Positions 25,365-34,364 of a stretch of DNA of 64,000 bases are shown here, piece after piece. Location: contig CACZLZ010000005.1 in assembly GCA_902782145.1 (NCBI GenBank), positions 155,463 through 219,462 of the forward strand. The letters run 5' to 3'. This stretch comes from an uncultured Aeromonadales bacterium (GTDB lineage: Bacteria; Pseudomonadota; Gammaproteobacteria; Enterobacterales; Succinivibrionaceae). A program made the position numbers and the translations under genes. Numbering within the stretch: the first letter of the stretch is position 1; every line of letters begins with the position of its first letter. The notes below the pieces were generated by a model that saw only the letters and a list, made by a program, of their open reading frames with translations, did not search any database and had not been told where the DNA came from.

Positions 25365-26609
25365 ATGACTGGAATTTCGAATAACCCGCAGAGCAGCAAT
25401 CTGAACAGCAGTGAGGATCTTAGCGATTTTGTTGTCAAACAGGAGCCCGGGGGTGCCGGATCTGTAGGCACTGCCGGCAACAACGATTTTGAAATCCTTG
25501 ACGATGATTCTCTTGTCCAGGCGACGGGGGTGCCGCAGGAGAGTGCTCTCCCGGACAACATGCTGAAGAATGTGAAGTTTCACAAGTGCAATGGACTTTC
25601 CCAGGAGCAGATCAGAGTCATCGATAATCTGCGGGCGCCCAAGACCCGGGGCTTTTTCTCCAACTTGTTCTCCAAGATCGGCCGTTCAATCGTGAGCTTT
25701 GTCAGTCTCTTCCGTTCCTCCTCCAAGGCCCGGGCGAATGCTACCCTCCGGGAGAGGACGGAGATGCTGCTGGCCCCCACAATGGGTTACCAGATAAAAC
25801 CTCTGCCCAAAGACACTCAGCCAGTGTCCATGGACTACGAGCAGATGGGCAGACTGACTGGATTGGGCAGCAAGACCGGGCTGATTCCCTTCGAGCCCTA
25901 CGAAAACAGTGACACCCGCGATGCCACACTTCTGCAGAAAATGCTTTACCCCCACGGTTCGCCCCGCATTGACGATGTGAAGCAGGATCCCAAACTTCAG
26001 GACTGCTGGTTCCTGTCATCCATCATCACTGCGCTGAACACCAGCCGTGGCACAATTGAACAGCTGTTCTCGCCCAGCGAAACAGAGGGGTACGTTTTGG
26101 TGCGATTGGGGAACAAGCAGTATGATGTTCCCCTGGGACGCTACACCAACGGCAGTGAGACTTTCGGGAGCAGGAGTGCCAACTGGGTGGTGGCACTGGA
26201 AAACGCCATGCAGATGCACCTTATGGCTACAAAGACAGAAAATTATGAGCTGACACCCATGCTCAGCAATTCAGATCCGGTGAATATGCGCATGAAGGAT
26301 GCCGCCATTGGTCTCCAGGCCTTGTTTGGGAACTCCGTGAGGGTGAATTTTGAGAAGTTCCCGACAGATAAGAATGCTATTGAACAGATCAAGACTAATA
26401 TCGACAATGGGTACCCGGTGGTGCTTGGGCATGCAGGCGGGCTCTTCAACGCACTGGCTGACGGTATTTCTCCGGGGCATGCGGTGTCTGTTCTGGGGCT
26501 GTCTCCGGATAAGAGTTCCATGATCGTGCAGGATCCTTACGGCAAAGCCGTTGAGTTGCCTTTCTCCGCCCTCAGCCACTGCGTGGTTTACACCGTTGAA
26601 AACAAATAA
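25365..26609 (+). CDS. Calpain-like (C2-type) cysteine protease, probable type III effector
   Basis: 414 residues; GGAGGTG six bases before ATG 25365. The first ~90 residues are Ser/Asn/Gly-rich and disordered, with no Sec signal, as in type III effectors. The protease core starts near residue 205: KQDPKLQDCWFLSSIITAL holds the nucleophile Cys214 in the calpain pattern D-C-W-F-L. ISPGHAVSVLG gives His372. The third catalytic site reads VQDPYGK, with Asp390 where calpains have Asn in NPWG. Spacing between Cys and His matches family C2. Calpains cleave host regulatory proteins; here host targets are unknown. Paired with the CesT-like chaperone upstream, so likely an operon and an injected effector. 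The Asp in place of Asn needs activity testing. Otherwise the fold assignment is solid. Confidence 0.78.
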   Translation: MTGISNNPQSSNLNSSEDLSDFVVKQEPGGAGSVGTAGNNDFEILDDDSLVQATGVPQESALPDNMLKNVKFHKCNGLSQEQIRVIDNLRAPKTRGFFSNLFSKIGRSIVSFVSLFRSSSKARANATLRERTEMLLAPTMGYQIKPLPKDTQPVSMDYEQMGRLTGLGSKTGLIPFEPYENSDTRDATLLQKMLYPHGSPRIDDVKQDPKLQDCWFLSSIITALNTSRGTIEQLFSPSETEGYVLVRLGNKQYDVPLGRYTNGSETFGSRSANWVVALENAMQMHLMATKTENYELTPMLSNSDPVNMRMKDAAIGLQALFGNSVRVNFEKFPTDKNAIEQIKTNIDNGYPVVLGHAGGLFNALADGISPGHAVSVLGLSPDKSSMIVQDPYGKAVELPFSALSHCVVYTVENK

Positions 26610-27194
26610 AAGGAGACAGATCAGTTTCTCGGCCATCAGCATTGCGTGGTTTACCGTCGAGTGAGTGCTGCGTGATGATGGGCAGCACCTCCCACGTCTG
26701 CAGTCTTTCCGGCTCCGGCGGGGAGCCTGAGGGCTAAGGGAGCGGCTCCCGGGGCGATCAGGTCGGATCTGCGGTGCCCGCAGGGGATGGCGTTTTCCGG
26801 GAGCGGTGCGCTGGGACCGGACGGCAGCTGGTCGCCAGAGCCGGAAAGATCGGATCCGGCTGAGGGTGACCGGAAAGAAGTGAACGGCTGACGGCCTGCC
26901 CCGATCCATCTGTGAAAAACTGTCCTGGAGAAGGAACTGTAGACCGCAATGTGAAGGTATGACACTCACATTCCCTGGCTCTGCTCCGGGCAGTCTCGGA
27001 TCTCCGTCCTGGACACCTTTCCGGAGCAACTTCCCATCATTCCAGAAAACATTTCCGGCACTGTCCGTCCGGTCATCATGTCCGCTGGCTCCAGTCTTCG
27101 GTTTACGGCTTCAGCCACAGGATCTTCCCAGGCGCTGCCGCAGCATCAACTACCTTCTCCTTCTCCGGAACTGGCAATGCAGAACCTTTCAGTC
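26610..27194. other. intergenic region left of the Tn7-like element
   Basis: No supported gene. Frames on both strands are GC-rich and lack ribosome binding sites. The element inserted 585 bases after the protease stop codon. Confidence 0.5.
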
Positions 27195-27199
27195 ACAAG
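27195..27199. repeat. target-site duplication ACAAG, left copy
   Basis: Identical to the five bases at 32091-32095. Tn7-family transposition makes 5-bp duplications. Confidence 0.85.
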
Positions 27200-27270
27200 T
27201 GTACTTAGCTAAATAAAACTGTTGTAGTTTGCTAATTAAAACCGTTGCTTTTGCTAAATAAAACTGTTAC
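27200..27270 (+). repeat. left end of Tn7-like element, three TnsB-site-like repeats
   Basis: GCTAAATAAAACTGTT, GCTAATTAAAACCGTT and GCTAAATAAAACTGTT begin at 27208, 27231 and 27253. The tnsA start codon lies 33 bases beyond, so the tns promoter overlaps the end. Confidence 0.85.
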
Positions 27271-27302
27271 CATAACCTTTGAGGTTTGTGGGGAGTTTTG
27301 TT

Positions 27303-28178
27303 GTGCCAAAAGCAAGAACCAACTATGCTGATGATTATGACTTCTGGATCAGCAAGGGCCGTGGCCAGGGTAAGTTCCGCAATTACAACCCATGGCTTAC
27401 CATCAGGGACGTCAAATCACCGGTAGGCTGTAGCCGTATCTGGAGCCAAAAATTCAAACGAACCATCCACACGTTATCCTACGGTGAGACCCTGGCCTTC
27501 TTTATCCTTGAGCGGCAGGATGATGTGGTCGATGTCAGGGAGCAGTATCCTCTCGACCCGGCAAACACCCGGGACATCTGTCATGAAATGGGATTGCAGC
27601 ACCCGGGAGTCGGCGGCCGTGATATAGTCATGACCAGCGATTTTCTGGTTACCTATTCAAGGAATGCTCAGTTTTCCTACAAGGCGATCCAGATAAAAGA
27701 CACAAGGGAGACCTTGCTGGAGCCCCGAACCAACAGCAAACTCCAGGTTGAGGAGAAATACTGGGAACGCAAGGGCGTCCCCTATGCCATCTGGCTTTCT
27801 TCCGAATTTACCCCTGACCTCAAGGCTAATTTCAAACTTCTCTCCGGTGTTAGAAACACCCTCACAAGGCTGACCGATCAGGATTTACGGTTTATCAGCG
27901 ATCTGATGATGGAGATCACAGAGGCGGCTCCGGAACTGCCGTACAGTGAGTGCAGCCATCTTATTGAACTGCATGGAACGCAGTTGAGCCTCAGTGACTG
28001 CCTCCGTATTCTTGTTGCCTGCAAACTGTGGAACTTCCCCCTGGCTCAGAAAAAAATAGTATCTTCAATCCTCCGGGACTTCTCGCCTGCCAATTCAGAG
28101 TGCGTCGGCAAAGGATGTTCATGCGCCAGTTCCCAGGAACACCAGACAGACGGAGATAAGCATGACAGCGGTAAATGA
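27303..28178 (+). CDS. tnsA: TnsA endonuclease
   Basis: 291 residues from GTG 27303, nine bases after GGGAG. The start is supported because catalytic residues then fall at Glu62 (LSYGETLAFFILE), Asp113 (MTSDFLVTY) and the Q-x-K pair Gln130/Lys132 (AIQIKDTRE), almost the numbering of Tn7 TnsA (E63, D114, K132). TnsA is the restriction-enzyme-like nuclease that cuts the 5' ends of the transposon and makes cut-and-paste transposition possible. A C-terminal winged-helix-like region (~165-275) would contact TnsC. It overlaps tnsB by 17 bases. The C terminus has a Cys/Ser-rich tail of no known role. Confidence 0.92.
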   Translation: MPKARTNYADDYDFWISKGRGQGKFRNYNPWLTIRDVKSPVGCSRIWSQKFKRTIHTLSYGETLAFFILERQDDVVDVREQYPLDPANTRDICHEMGLQHPGVGGRDIVMTSDFLVTYSRNAQFSYKAIQIKDTRETLLEPRTNSKLQVEEKYWERKGVPYAIWLSSEFTPDLKANFKLLSGVRNTLTRLTDQDLRFISDLMMEITEAAPELPYSECSHLIELHGTQLSLSDCLRILVACKLWNFPLAQKKIVSSILRDFSPANSECVGKGCSCASSQEHQTDGDKHDSGK

Positions 28179-30327
28179 AGTCCTGGAAATTGAGGGGACC
28201 TGCTTCCGGATAATCCGGATCATGAAGAATGATGAGTTCTGCCTTTTCCCGATGGATCAGGACTCCATTGAACTGAAGTGTTTTTCAGCAAAGCAAATTA
28301 GCGACGCACTGAAGAAAGGTGTGGCCAAATACATCCAGGATCCATATGAGAAACTCCGGATGTCCAAAGTTTCCGCCAAGATCATGGAGCGGGCCCAGAG
28401 CAAATACGACTCAATCCAGAAACTGGTAAGCGATCCAAGACTCTATGATCCAGTAACCAGAAGTTCTGCCTTCCGGGACGCCACAGGCGGAGAAAAAAAG
28501 CTGCTCATTCAACTGAAGAGAAACCTGCTGGCCTTCTGGAAAAAGGGGCTTTCGGTTACGGCACTCATTCCGGAAAGCGGCAGGAAAACCGGGAACACCA
28601 CCTGCGGCCGCAAGGGCAAATGCCAGCGGACCCCGGAAGTCGAGGCTCACTTGGAGAAAATCTGCCAGAAATACCTTCTGAAGCAGGAGCATGTCTCCCT
28701 GGAAAAGGCCTACATTCTCAGTCTTGGAGAATGGGAGAAGAAATATCCGGATACTCCCGCCCCCAGCAGGACTCAGCTGCGGTATTATTTTGAGCGGCAC
28801 CATACCAGACTTGAGAAGGCCCAGAAGCAGAACTCAGAGATCAGGTTCAAAAAGGATATCAGATCGTTAAGGGGCTCGGTCGCAGACATGGTGGAAGGCC
28901 CTGGAGGGATCTACGAAATTGACTCTACCCTCGACAATATCTACTTGGTGAGCGAACAGGATCGGAACCAGGTGATCGGCCGGCCAACGATCTATGTGGT
29001 GTCCGATGTGTTTTCCGGCATGATCACCGGGGTCAATGTCACCTTTGAAAGCTCAAATTTTATCACAGCGGCTGACACACTCTATTCCGCCTTTGCTTCC
29101 AAGGTTGCTTTTTGCCGCCGTTACGGCGTCGAGATCTCCTCTGACAAATGGCCCTGCTCCGGTCTTCCGGCACAGGTTGTCTGTGACAATGCTGAGCTTA
29201 CGGGGTATCAGAGCGACTTTCTGGTCAGGAATCTGGGCATAACCCTACATAACACCGGATCCTACCGGGGTGATCAGAAGGGGAATGTGGAAAGGCTCAT
29301 AGGTCTTATTCAGGATCAGTTGCCTCAGTGCCAGGAGTCCCGCTCCTCCGATGTTAAACTTAAGAAAGCTGGAGCTCAGGATCTGCGGCCTAAGGCGTAT
29401 CTGACTCTGGCCGAATACCGGAAAATCGTCATACTGATGGCGATTGCCTGCAACAACCGTGTGAAGGAGCCGCTGCCGAAAGGATACCCTGACAGGGGGC
29501 ATCCGTCATGCCTTGAGATGTGGAATTGGGGTAAGGCAACTGGAAGAAACTGCCTTACTGGGATCAGCAACATCCAGACCGTTAGGGCTCTTCTGTTGCC
29601 ACGGTATCCGGCCTCATTTTCCAGGGAAGGGATCCTGGCCTCCGGTGCCCCGATAACGTCACTGAGGTATTGGAATGATCAGCTTGAATCCCAGGGGGCA
29701 TTCATCAGGAACAGCAGTCCGTACCGGCCGAAAGATGTCTGGATCGCCCTTGATCCGGCTGACTTGTCAGAGGCGTATCTCTTCACCAATCCTGACAGTC
29801 CGGGTGATTTTGTTGCGTGTCAGTTGGCTCCCCAGAGTTCGCAATATAGCGGCAAAACACTTCATGAGGGAAATCTTCTGAACAAAGCCCGGAAGACTGC
29901 GGTAAAGGAGGCTCAGGAGACGTATGACTGGGAGCGAAAAGAAGCGTTCGCCAAGGTGAGCGCGATTTGTGACCAAGCCAAGAAGTTAAAGACGAAAGAT
30001 CTTCAGGATGCCAAAAATAAGATCGGAAACATTGTCAGCGCCCGGAAAGAAGAAATGATCCGGGAGCAAAAGGAAAGCCGACGCATGTCGGATGACAACT
30101 CATCCAAAGCGAACCACAATAACAGAGCAGACGCTAACAGAGCCGCTCCTCCAGTCTCTCCCAGTGGCACCTCAGGGACTACAACCGACACTGCTGCACA
30201 GGCTACGCAAAATACAACAAGCAACACAGCATCCGGAGAAACTGCCACCGGTAACATTACAGCAAAAGGCAGTAGCACAGAGTCCGGAGGGCGCTATCCG
30301 ACATCCATTTGGGACATTCATGACTGA
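28162..30327 (+). CDS. tnsB: TnsB transposase (DDE integrase)
   Basis: 721 residues. The catalytic triad is visible as Asp254 (YEIDSTLDN), Asp342 (VVCDNAEL) and Glu377 (GNVERLIGL), with the classical 35-residue distance between the second Asp and Glu. Before it lie helix-turn-helix-like segments (LEKAYILSLGEWEKKYPDTP, SRTQLRYYFERHH) that bind the end repeats. After it come the beta-barrel domain and a Lys/Glu-rich helix, then a Ser/Thr/Asn-rich tail that would contact TnsC. TnsB cuts and joins the 3' ends. It starts inside tnsA and its stop overlaps the tnsC start. Confidence 0.93.
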   Translation: MTAVNEVLEIEGTCFRIIRIMKNDEFCLFPMDQDSIELKCFSAKQISDALKKGVAKYIQDPYEKLRMSKVSAKIMERAQSKYDSIQKLVSDPRLYDPVTRSSAFRDATGGEKKLLIQLKRNLLAFWKKGLSVTALIPESGRKTGNTTCGRKGKCQRTPEVEAHLEKICQKYLLKQEHVSLEKAYILSLGEWEKKYPDTPAPSRTQLRYYFERHHTRLEKAQKQNSEIRFKKDIRSLRGSVADMVEGPGGIYEIDSTLDNIYLVSEQDRNQVIGRPTIYVVSDVFSGMITGVNVTFESSNFITAADTLYSAFASKVAFCRRYGVEISSDKWPCSGLPAQVVCDNAELTGYQSDFLVRNLGITLHNTGSYRGDQKGNVERLIGLIQDQLPQCQESRSSDVKLKKAGAQDLRPKAYLTLAEYRKIVILMAIACNNRVKEPLPKGYPDRGHPSCLEMWNWGKATGRNCLTGISNIQTVRALLLPRYPASFSREGILASGAPITSLRYWNDQLESQGAFIRNSSPYRPKDVWIALDPADLSEAYLFTNPDSPGDFVACQLAPQSSQYSGKTLHEGNLLNKARKTAVKEAQETYDWERKEAFAKVSAICDQAKKLKTKDLQDAKNKIGNIVSARKEEMIREQKESRRMSDDNSSKANHNNRADANRAAPPVSPSGTSGTTTDTAAQATQNTTSNTASGETATGNITAKGSSTESGGRYPTSIWDIHD

Positions 30328-32032
30328 GAGCAAGAACAACATCGGGTGCACAGCGGCAGACTGTGCATCTGAGACCCTGGATGCAAAAGCCGGTCAGTCT
30401 CTTTCCCAGACACCGGCATCAGCATCAGCGTCAGCATCAGCATCAGCACCAGCACCGGATGTAAAGGATGTCTCCTTTACCGACTATGTGTACAGCCGTG
30501 ACAGAAAGATCACAGCCAATCCCCTGACTGCGGTGCTACCGGACTTTAGCACTATGACCATCCGGCATTTATGCAAGCAGTTGGAGGATGAACCTGACAG
30601 CGTCGCCGATCATGCCAACAGGATCCAGCGGTCATCATATCTTATGTCACTGGCCTCAGAAGCCTTCTTTCCCCTGTCCCGTCATATCCAACTCCACAAT
30701 ATCATTGTCCTGATGCTCAAACTTGGGTACAGGAACCGGAGCATAAATGAAACTGCCAGTATCCCCACAGCCATGGAAGTGCTGGAGCATTACAAGAACG
30801 GCAAGCCCTTCAGCCGGGCTCAGAGCAGTCTGTCAGCTTCGGTTGTAGGCTGTTCCGGAATAGGCAAGTCATATGCGATAGAGCAAATACTGGGGCTGTT
30901 CCCACAGGCTGTGAGGCATCACCTGCCGGATGGTCAGAGTTTTGTTCAGGTTATCTACTTGAAGGTTGACTGTCCTGCCGATGGCAGTGTCAAGGTGCTC
31001 TTCACCCGGATCATTACTGAACTGGCAAATCTCGTTGAAAAACAATACTCCAATGATTTCCACAACAGCAGGCGCATTACCCTGGAAATACTGATGGCCA
31101 GAGCATTGGAACTCATGGACAGGCACAAGGTTGGTCTGCTCGTTATTGATGAGATCCAGAACCTGGTTCACTGCCGGAACAATCATGAGATCCTGTTCAA
31201 CTTCATGGTCAGCCTCTCCAACACCCTGAAAATCCCGATCCTTTATGCCGGTACTCCCAAGGCTCTCCAGTTCTTCCAGGACAATCTGAGGATCGCACGG
31301 AGATTTGCCAGTTGCGGGATCTATGCCTGGGAACGGCTGGTGCCTGACAGCAGTGGGCTACTCTCTGGGGAATGGGGAGAGTTTGTCAGTAATCTGTGGA
31401 AGCATGGGGTTCTGAAGAATGACCCAGTGTCCATCCCGGAAGAAATCGGCAATGCACTTTTTGAATGCAGTCAGGGGGTCATTGATGTCCTCATGAAACT
31501 GTTTGTGCTGTCAGAAATGAGGGAATTGGAACTGGGGCGTGAGACGCTTTCGGTTGAGGTAATCCACACCGTGTTCCGGGAACACTTCAAGTCCATTGAA
31601 CCCATGATCAACGCTCTGAAGAGAAACGATGTTCAGAAAATCAGGGAATACCAGGATCTGACCATCCCGAAGGAGGAGTTTGAATCTGCAATGGCCAAAT
31701 CCCGGAAACGGATCATCGATGCAACTGAAGAAATTGTGTCAGATCCTGATTTAGCGTCAGATGAGGAGATCATCAACAGTTGTCTGGAAATCGCTGCCAA
31801 GTGTGGTTATGACACGAACAACGACAGACTGCTGGAAATGCTTCAGATCAAGATCAAGGAGCAAACAGTACGTGACTCTGGGGAAATCCTGGTGAGGGTA
31901 CTCAACAGGATCTATGCCGAGAGGAAGAAGGCAGAAAACAGCAAAACGTCCCAGGAACAGAAGCCGCAAGCCCGCTCAGTTGAGGTCAGTCACGAACTCC
32001 CTGTTGAAGATGCAAACCAGCAACAGTTTTAA
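30320..32032 (+). CDS. tnsC: TnsC AAA+ ATPase
   Basis: 570 residues from ATG 30320, which overlaps the tnsB stop by eight bases. A longer frame upstream lies within tnsB and is not used. Walker A GCSGIGKS (177-184) and Walker B LLVIDEIQ (Asp277) identify an AAA+ ATPase of the TnsC/TniB type, which links target DNA to the TnsAB transposase. The N terminus has an SASASASASAPAP run encoded by a TCAGCA repeat. The C-terminal region is long (residues ~400-570), ending in a charged Ser/Gln tail; no zinc ribbon or other TniQ-like part is fused. No target selector gene follows, so TnsC may choose targets alone or borrow a partner. Confidence 0.92.
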   Translation: MTESKNNIGCTAADCASETLDAKAGQSLSQTPASASASASASAPAPDVKDVSFTDYVYSRDRKITANPLTAVLPDFSTMTIRHLCKQLEDEPDSVADHANRIQRSSYLMSLASEAFFPLSRHIQLHNIIVLMLKLGYRNRSINETASIPTAMEVLEHYKNGKPFSRAQSSLSASVVGCSGIGKSYAIEQILGLFPQAVRHHLPDGQSFVQVIYLKVDCPADGSVKVLFTRIITELANLVEKQYSNDFHNSRRITLEILMARALELMDRHKVGLLVIDEIQNLVHCRNNHEILFNFMVSLSNTLKIPILYAGTPKALQFFQDNLRIARRFASCGIYAWERLVPDSSGLLSGEWGEFVSNLWKHGVLKNDPVSIPEEIGNALFECSQGVIDVLMKLFVLSEMRELELGRETLSVEVIHTVFREHFKSIEPMINALKRNDVQKIREYQDLTIPKEEFESAMAKSRKRIIDATEEIVSDPDLASDEEIINSCLEIAAKCGYDTNNDRLLEMLQIKIKEQTVRDSGEILVRVLNRIYAERKKAENSKTSQEQKPQARSVEVSHELPVEDANQQQF

Positions 32033-32090
32033 TTAGCATAAGTAACAGTTTTATTTAGCAAATTACAACGGTTATATTTAGCAAAGGACA
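32025..32090 (-). repeat. right end of Tn7-like element, three TnsB-site-like repeats
   Basis: Inverted copies of the GCTAAATAAAAC(T/C)GTT site lie at about 32021-32038, 32044-32060 and 32067-32084. The first overlaps the tnsC stop codon. Terminal AAGGACA ends at 32090. Confidence 0.85.
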
Positions 32091-32095
32091 ACAAG
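32091..32095. repeat. target-site duplication ACAAG, right copy
   Basis: Matches 27195-27199. Confidence 0.85.
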
Positions 32096-32161
32096 CCCAC
32101 CGCATCTCCGGTTTCCTGTGTCTGCTGCCGGTTTCTGGATCTCTGGAGCTAATTAAGCCCC

Positions 32162-32190
32162 AAAAAAAAAGAGTGGCCCGGAGACCACTC
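32162..32190 (-). terminator. terminator of the YjfB-like gene
   Basis: Minus strand GAGTGG/CCACTC stem with eight-base loop followed by nine T residues. Confidence 0.8.
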
Positions 32191-32365
32191 AAGACGGAAC
32201 CACAGATGAGTTTTGGGATTGGTACTTCTCTGTGTTAAAAAAAACTGCGACCAAAAACTGCGACCTGAAGCTGAAACTTAAAAAAGTCAAAACTCAGAAG
32301 ACCGGATCATGACCGCGGGCAACGCAGGATCCGGCAGTCTGATCTGTGTGCTGACTGCAGCTCAC

Positions 32366-32608
32366 TCAGACCGAGATGTCCACATTTTCGCCCAGACGCT
32401 CGCCTGGCACGGCTCCAGGAGCGGCTGAACTGATGTGGGGAGCAGGGGCATGGAGGGCGCTTCCAGCCTGGGTGGCCTCCTGGGCAGCAGCCACGGCACC
32501 GTTAACGAGGGTCAGGGCCATTTCCGCCTGCTGGCTGCTCTGGTGCTTCATTGCATAGACGTCCATCATGGTGAGCGGACTGTTGGTGGCATTAACATAC
32601 GACGACAT
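32366..32608 (-). CDS. YjfB-like putative motility protein
   Basis: 80 residues; GGAG eight bases before the ATG. The pattern is NSPLTMMDVYAMKHQSSQQAEMALTLVNGAVAAAQ and a C terminus LGENVDISV. This fits the short YjfB motility family, whose members end with L-G-x-x-I/V-D and start with helices of this kind. The exact role is unknown; members occur near flagellar or chemotaxis genes. A chemotaxis receptor is encoded 1.8 kb to the right on the same strand. A strong terminator lies 176 bases after the stop. Family call is from memory of the pattern, so moderate. Confidence 0.62.
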   Translation of the reverse strand: MSSYVNATNSPLTMMDVYAMKHQSSQQAEMALTLVNGAVAAAQEATQAGSALHAPAPHISSAAPGAVPGERLGENVDISV

Positions 32609-33171
32609 GGCTGTGTCTCCTTTCTGTTCCGTCAGTTCAGCGTATCCGGGATCAGTGCTTTTCTCTGATCCGATCCCCCTGTTTCGGGCACCCCTCTCTG
32701 CCGGGAGCCTGACACGGAAGTTTATTTCAGATCATGGGAAAGATCCGGAAATAGATCTGACTATTTATCTATTATACGCAGGATGTTCATTTCCGGTACA
32801 GATCACACTCTCCGACAGTGCTAAACTTTGACTATGATCACGGACATCCGTTGCGGTCCATGATCCGCTTGGGGCAAAGGAGCACAGATCATGGGAGCAG
32901 GTTGCCGCTCAGCATGCTTGCTGTTTCCGTCCTGGCAGCCTGGGGAACAGGCTGTGGAGGGTCCGGAAGAGCATGGAGGCTGAGTCCCGGAGATTGGAAC
33001 ATTGATACTGAGGCCTGGAGTAAGGAGGCCTGGGCATGGAGCGTGGAGGGATCTGCTCGCCGGAGCAGGCCCCGGATCCCGGATGGTTTGGGAGAGATGC
33101 GGAGCGGCGGGGCAGTGCGACTGCGGGCGTCCCGTGCGGTTGCTTCACCTTGGGATCAATGGTGACATGGT
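32609..33171. other. intergenic region, no gene seen
   Basis: AT-rich piece at 32750-32800 could hold the YjfB promoter. The remainder is G-rich with open but unconvincing frames. Confidence 0.45.
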
Positions 33172-33756
33172 TCAGTACTTCCGGGGGAGGGTGATCCCGC
33201 GTCGGGCTTTTTCATCCCCCTGATCATCCCGGCAGCTACCTGTGTAGGCGGCATTCAGGGCAAAGTCTTGGTAGATCATGGAGGTCTGCACCAGTTTGGG
33301 CAGTTCATGCTTCAGGATCTCCCGGCTCATGTTCTTGAGGATGATTGCCGAGTAGATGGGGGTGTCTTGACCCCGGTAACTGACGCTGGACTCCCACACG
33401 CTGATGCTCAGATCGTTGGTGCAGGAGACCTGGATGGCACCAATCCCGGACTTCTTCATCTCCGGATTCTGGCATTTCATTTTCTCGGTCAGGATCCCTG
33501 TGATGTCAGAGACGGCAATGGTTTCACGCTCAGTTATGAGATAGTAGATGAAGTTGCTGTCCCGGATCTGGTTGTTTTGGAAAACAATGAAGGCATCGCA
33601 TGGGTTCTGGCTCACCACGCTCCAGCCTTCCGGGGACTCCACATGCATGAGTTCCTGAGCAGGGGATATGGCTGGCAGGAAAAGGGCGGAAAGGATAGCT
33701 CCTGTCCGGGGGAGGAGGCGGGAGAGTTGCAGGAAAACAGGTTTGCTGGTGCTCAT
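33172..33756 (-). CDS. Exported protein of unknown function
   Basis: 194 residues from ATG 33756 (MSTSKPVFLQLSRLLPRTG). The signal peptide runs through AILSALFLPAISPA with cleavage before QELMHVES. The in-frame extension to 33924 is Arg/Cys-rich and implausible. The mature part reads GWSVVSQNPCDAFIVFQNN and FIYYLITERETIAVSDITGILTEKM, which resembles small periplasmic proteins that begin with a W-x-V/A ... F-x-x-x-D core. I do not know a function. Cys residues at three places suggest disulfides. No ribosome binding site is clear, so the start is less certain than the reading frame. Confidence 0.7.
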   Translation of the reverse strand: MSTSKPVFLQLSRLLPRTGAILSALFLPAISPAQELMHVESPEGWSVVSQNPCDAFIVFQNNQIRDSNFIYYLITERETIAVSDITGILTEKMKCQNPEMKKSGIGAIQVSCTNDLSISVWESSVSYRGQDTPIYSAIILKNMSREILKHELPKLVQTSMIYQDFALNAAYTGSCRDDQGDEKARRGITLPRKY

Positions 33757-34364
33757 GTTCGGAATTTCATGCCTTAGATTCTGGAGATGGAACTGCCGCC
33801 GCGTCACCCGGGCTGCTGGATCCAGGCTGCCGGAGCGTGACAGCTGCTGCAGCCAGGCGTTGCAGCAGTGTCCGTGGGAGCATGCTTCCCGCGCTGTGCG
33901 CCCGGGACCTGGCGCTACATACATGCCATATATGTCCTGGGCCCAGTGGCGGTGTTTTTTTTAACTGACCAGACCTGGCTGTTTTCTGCCGGCCGGGGAT
34001 TGCCGCATGCAAATCTGGCCGGATCGTAGCGGATCTTCAGGCTCGATCCGGCATCCTGCCACCCTGCCGGAGAGCTCCGGGACGCAGCATATGCTAGCAC
34101 AACAGTTGAGAACATCACAGAGCAGACATCCGGGCAGAGCCGGGATCCGGTACGCTGACAGGGTTCTTGATCTGGGGCCGGATCAGAACTGATGTGCATT
34201 GATGGAGCCTGGATGGATGAGGCTGGATCCAGGACCGGGGTCATGTCGTATCTCCGGGCGGATCTTTTCGGGGTGGTTGCCGGTTCGCGGCGCCGCTCCT
34301 CCTGAGCCGGAATGAGCCGAGGAAGGGGAAGCGGAACCGGAGAGCAGATCCAGCGGATCCGGGT
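33757..34364. other. intergenic region, no gene seen
   Basis: GC-rich with AACCTTGGC-free composition typical of the other gaps; no ribosome binding site linked to a frame above 60 codons. Confidence 0.4.

Larger units (their letters stand above)
27200..32090 (+). mobile_element. Minimal Tn7-like transposon carrying only tnsA, tnsB and tnsC
   Basis: 4891 bp. The left end starts TGTACTTAGCTAAAT and the right end, read inward, TGTCCTTTGCTAAAT. Each end carries three copies of a site GCTAA(A/T)TAAAAC(T/C)GTT, in inverted orientation to the other end, the arrangement of TnsB-binding sites. The 5-bp duplication ACAAG is intact on both sides. All three genes are open, with overlapping starts and stops. 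No TnsD/TniQ, TnsE, CRISPR or cargo gene is present. Confidence 0.92.

Noticed and set aside
32818..33165. 115-codon frame with a lipobox-like LAAWGTGC
   Set aside because: No positively charged signal start with ribosome binding site and the rest is Arg/Trp/Gly low complexity.
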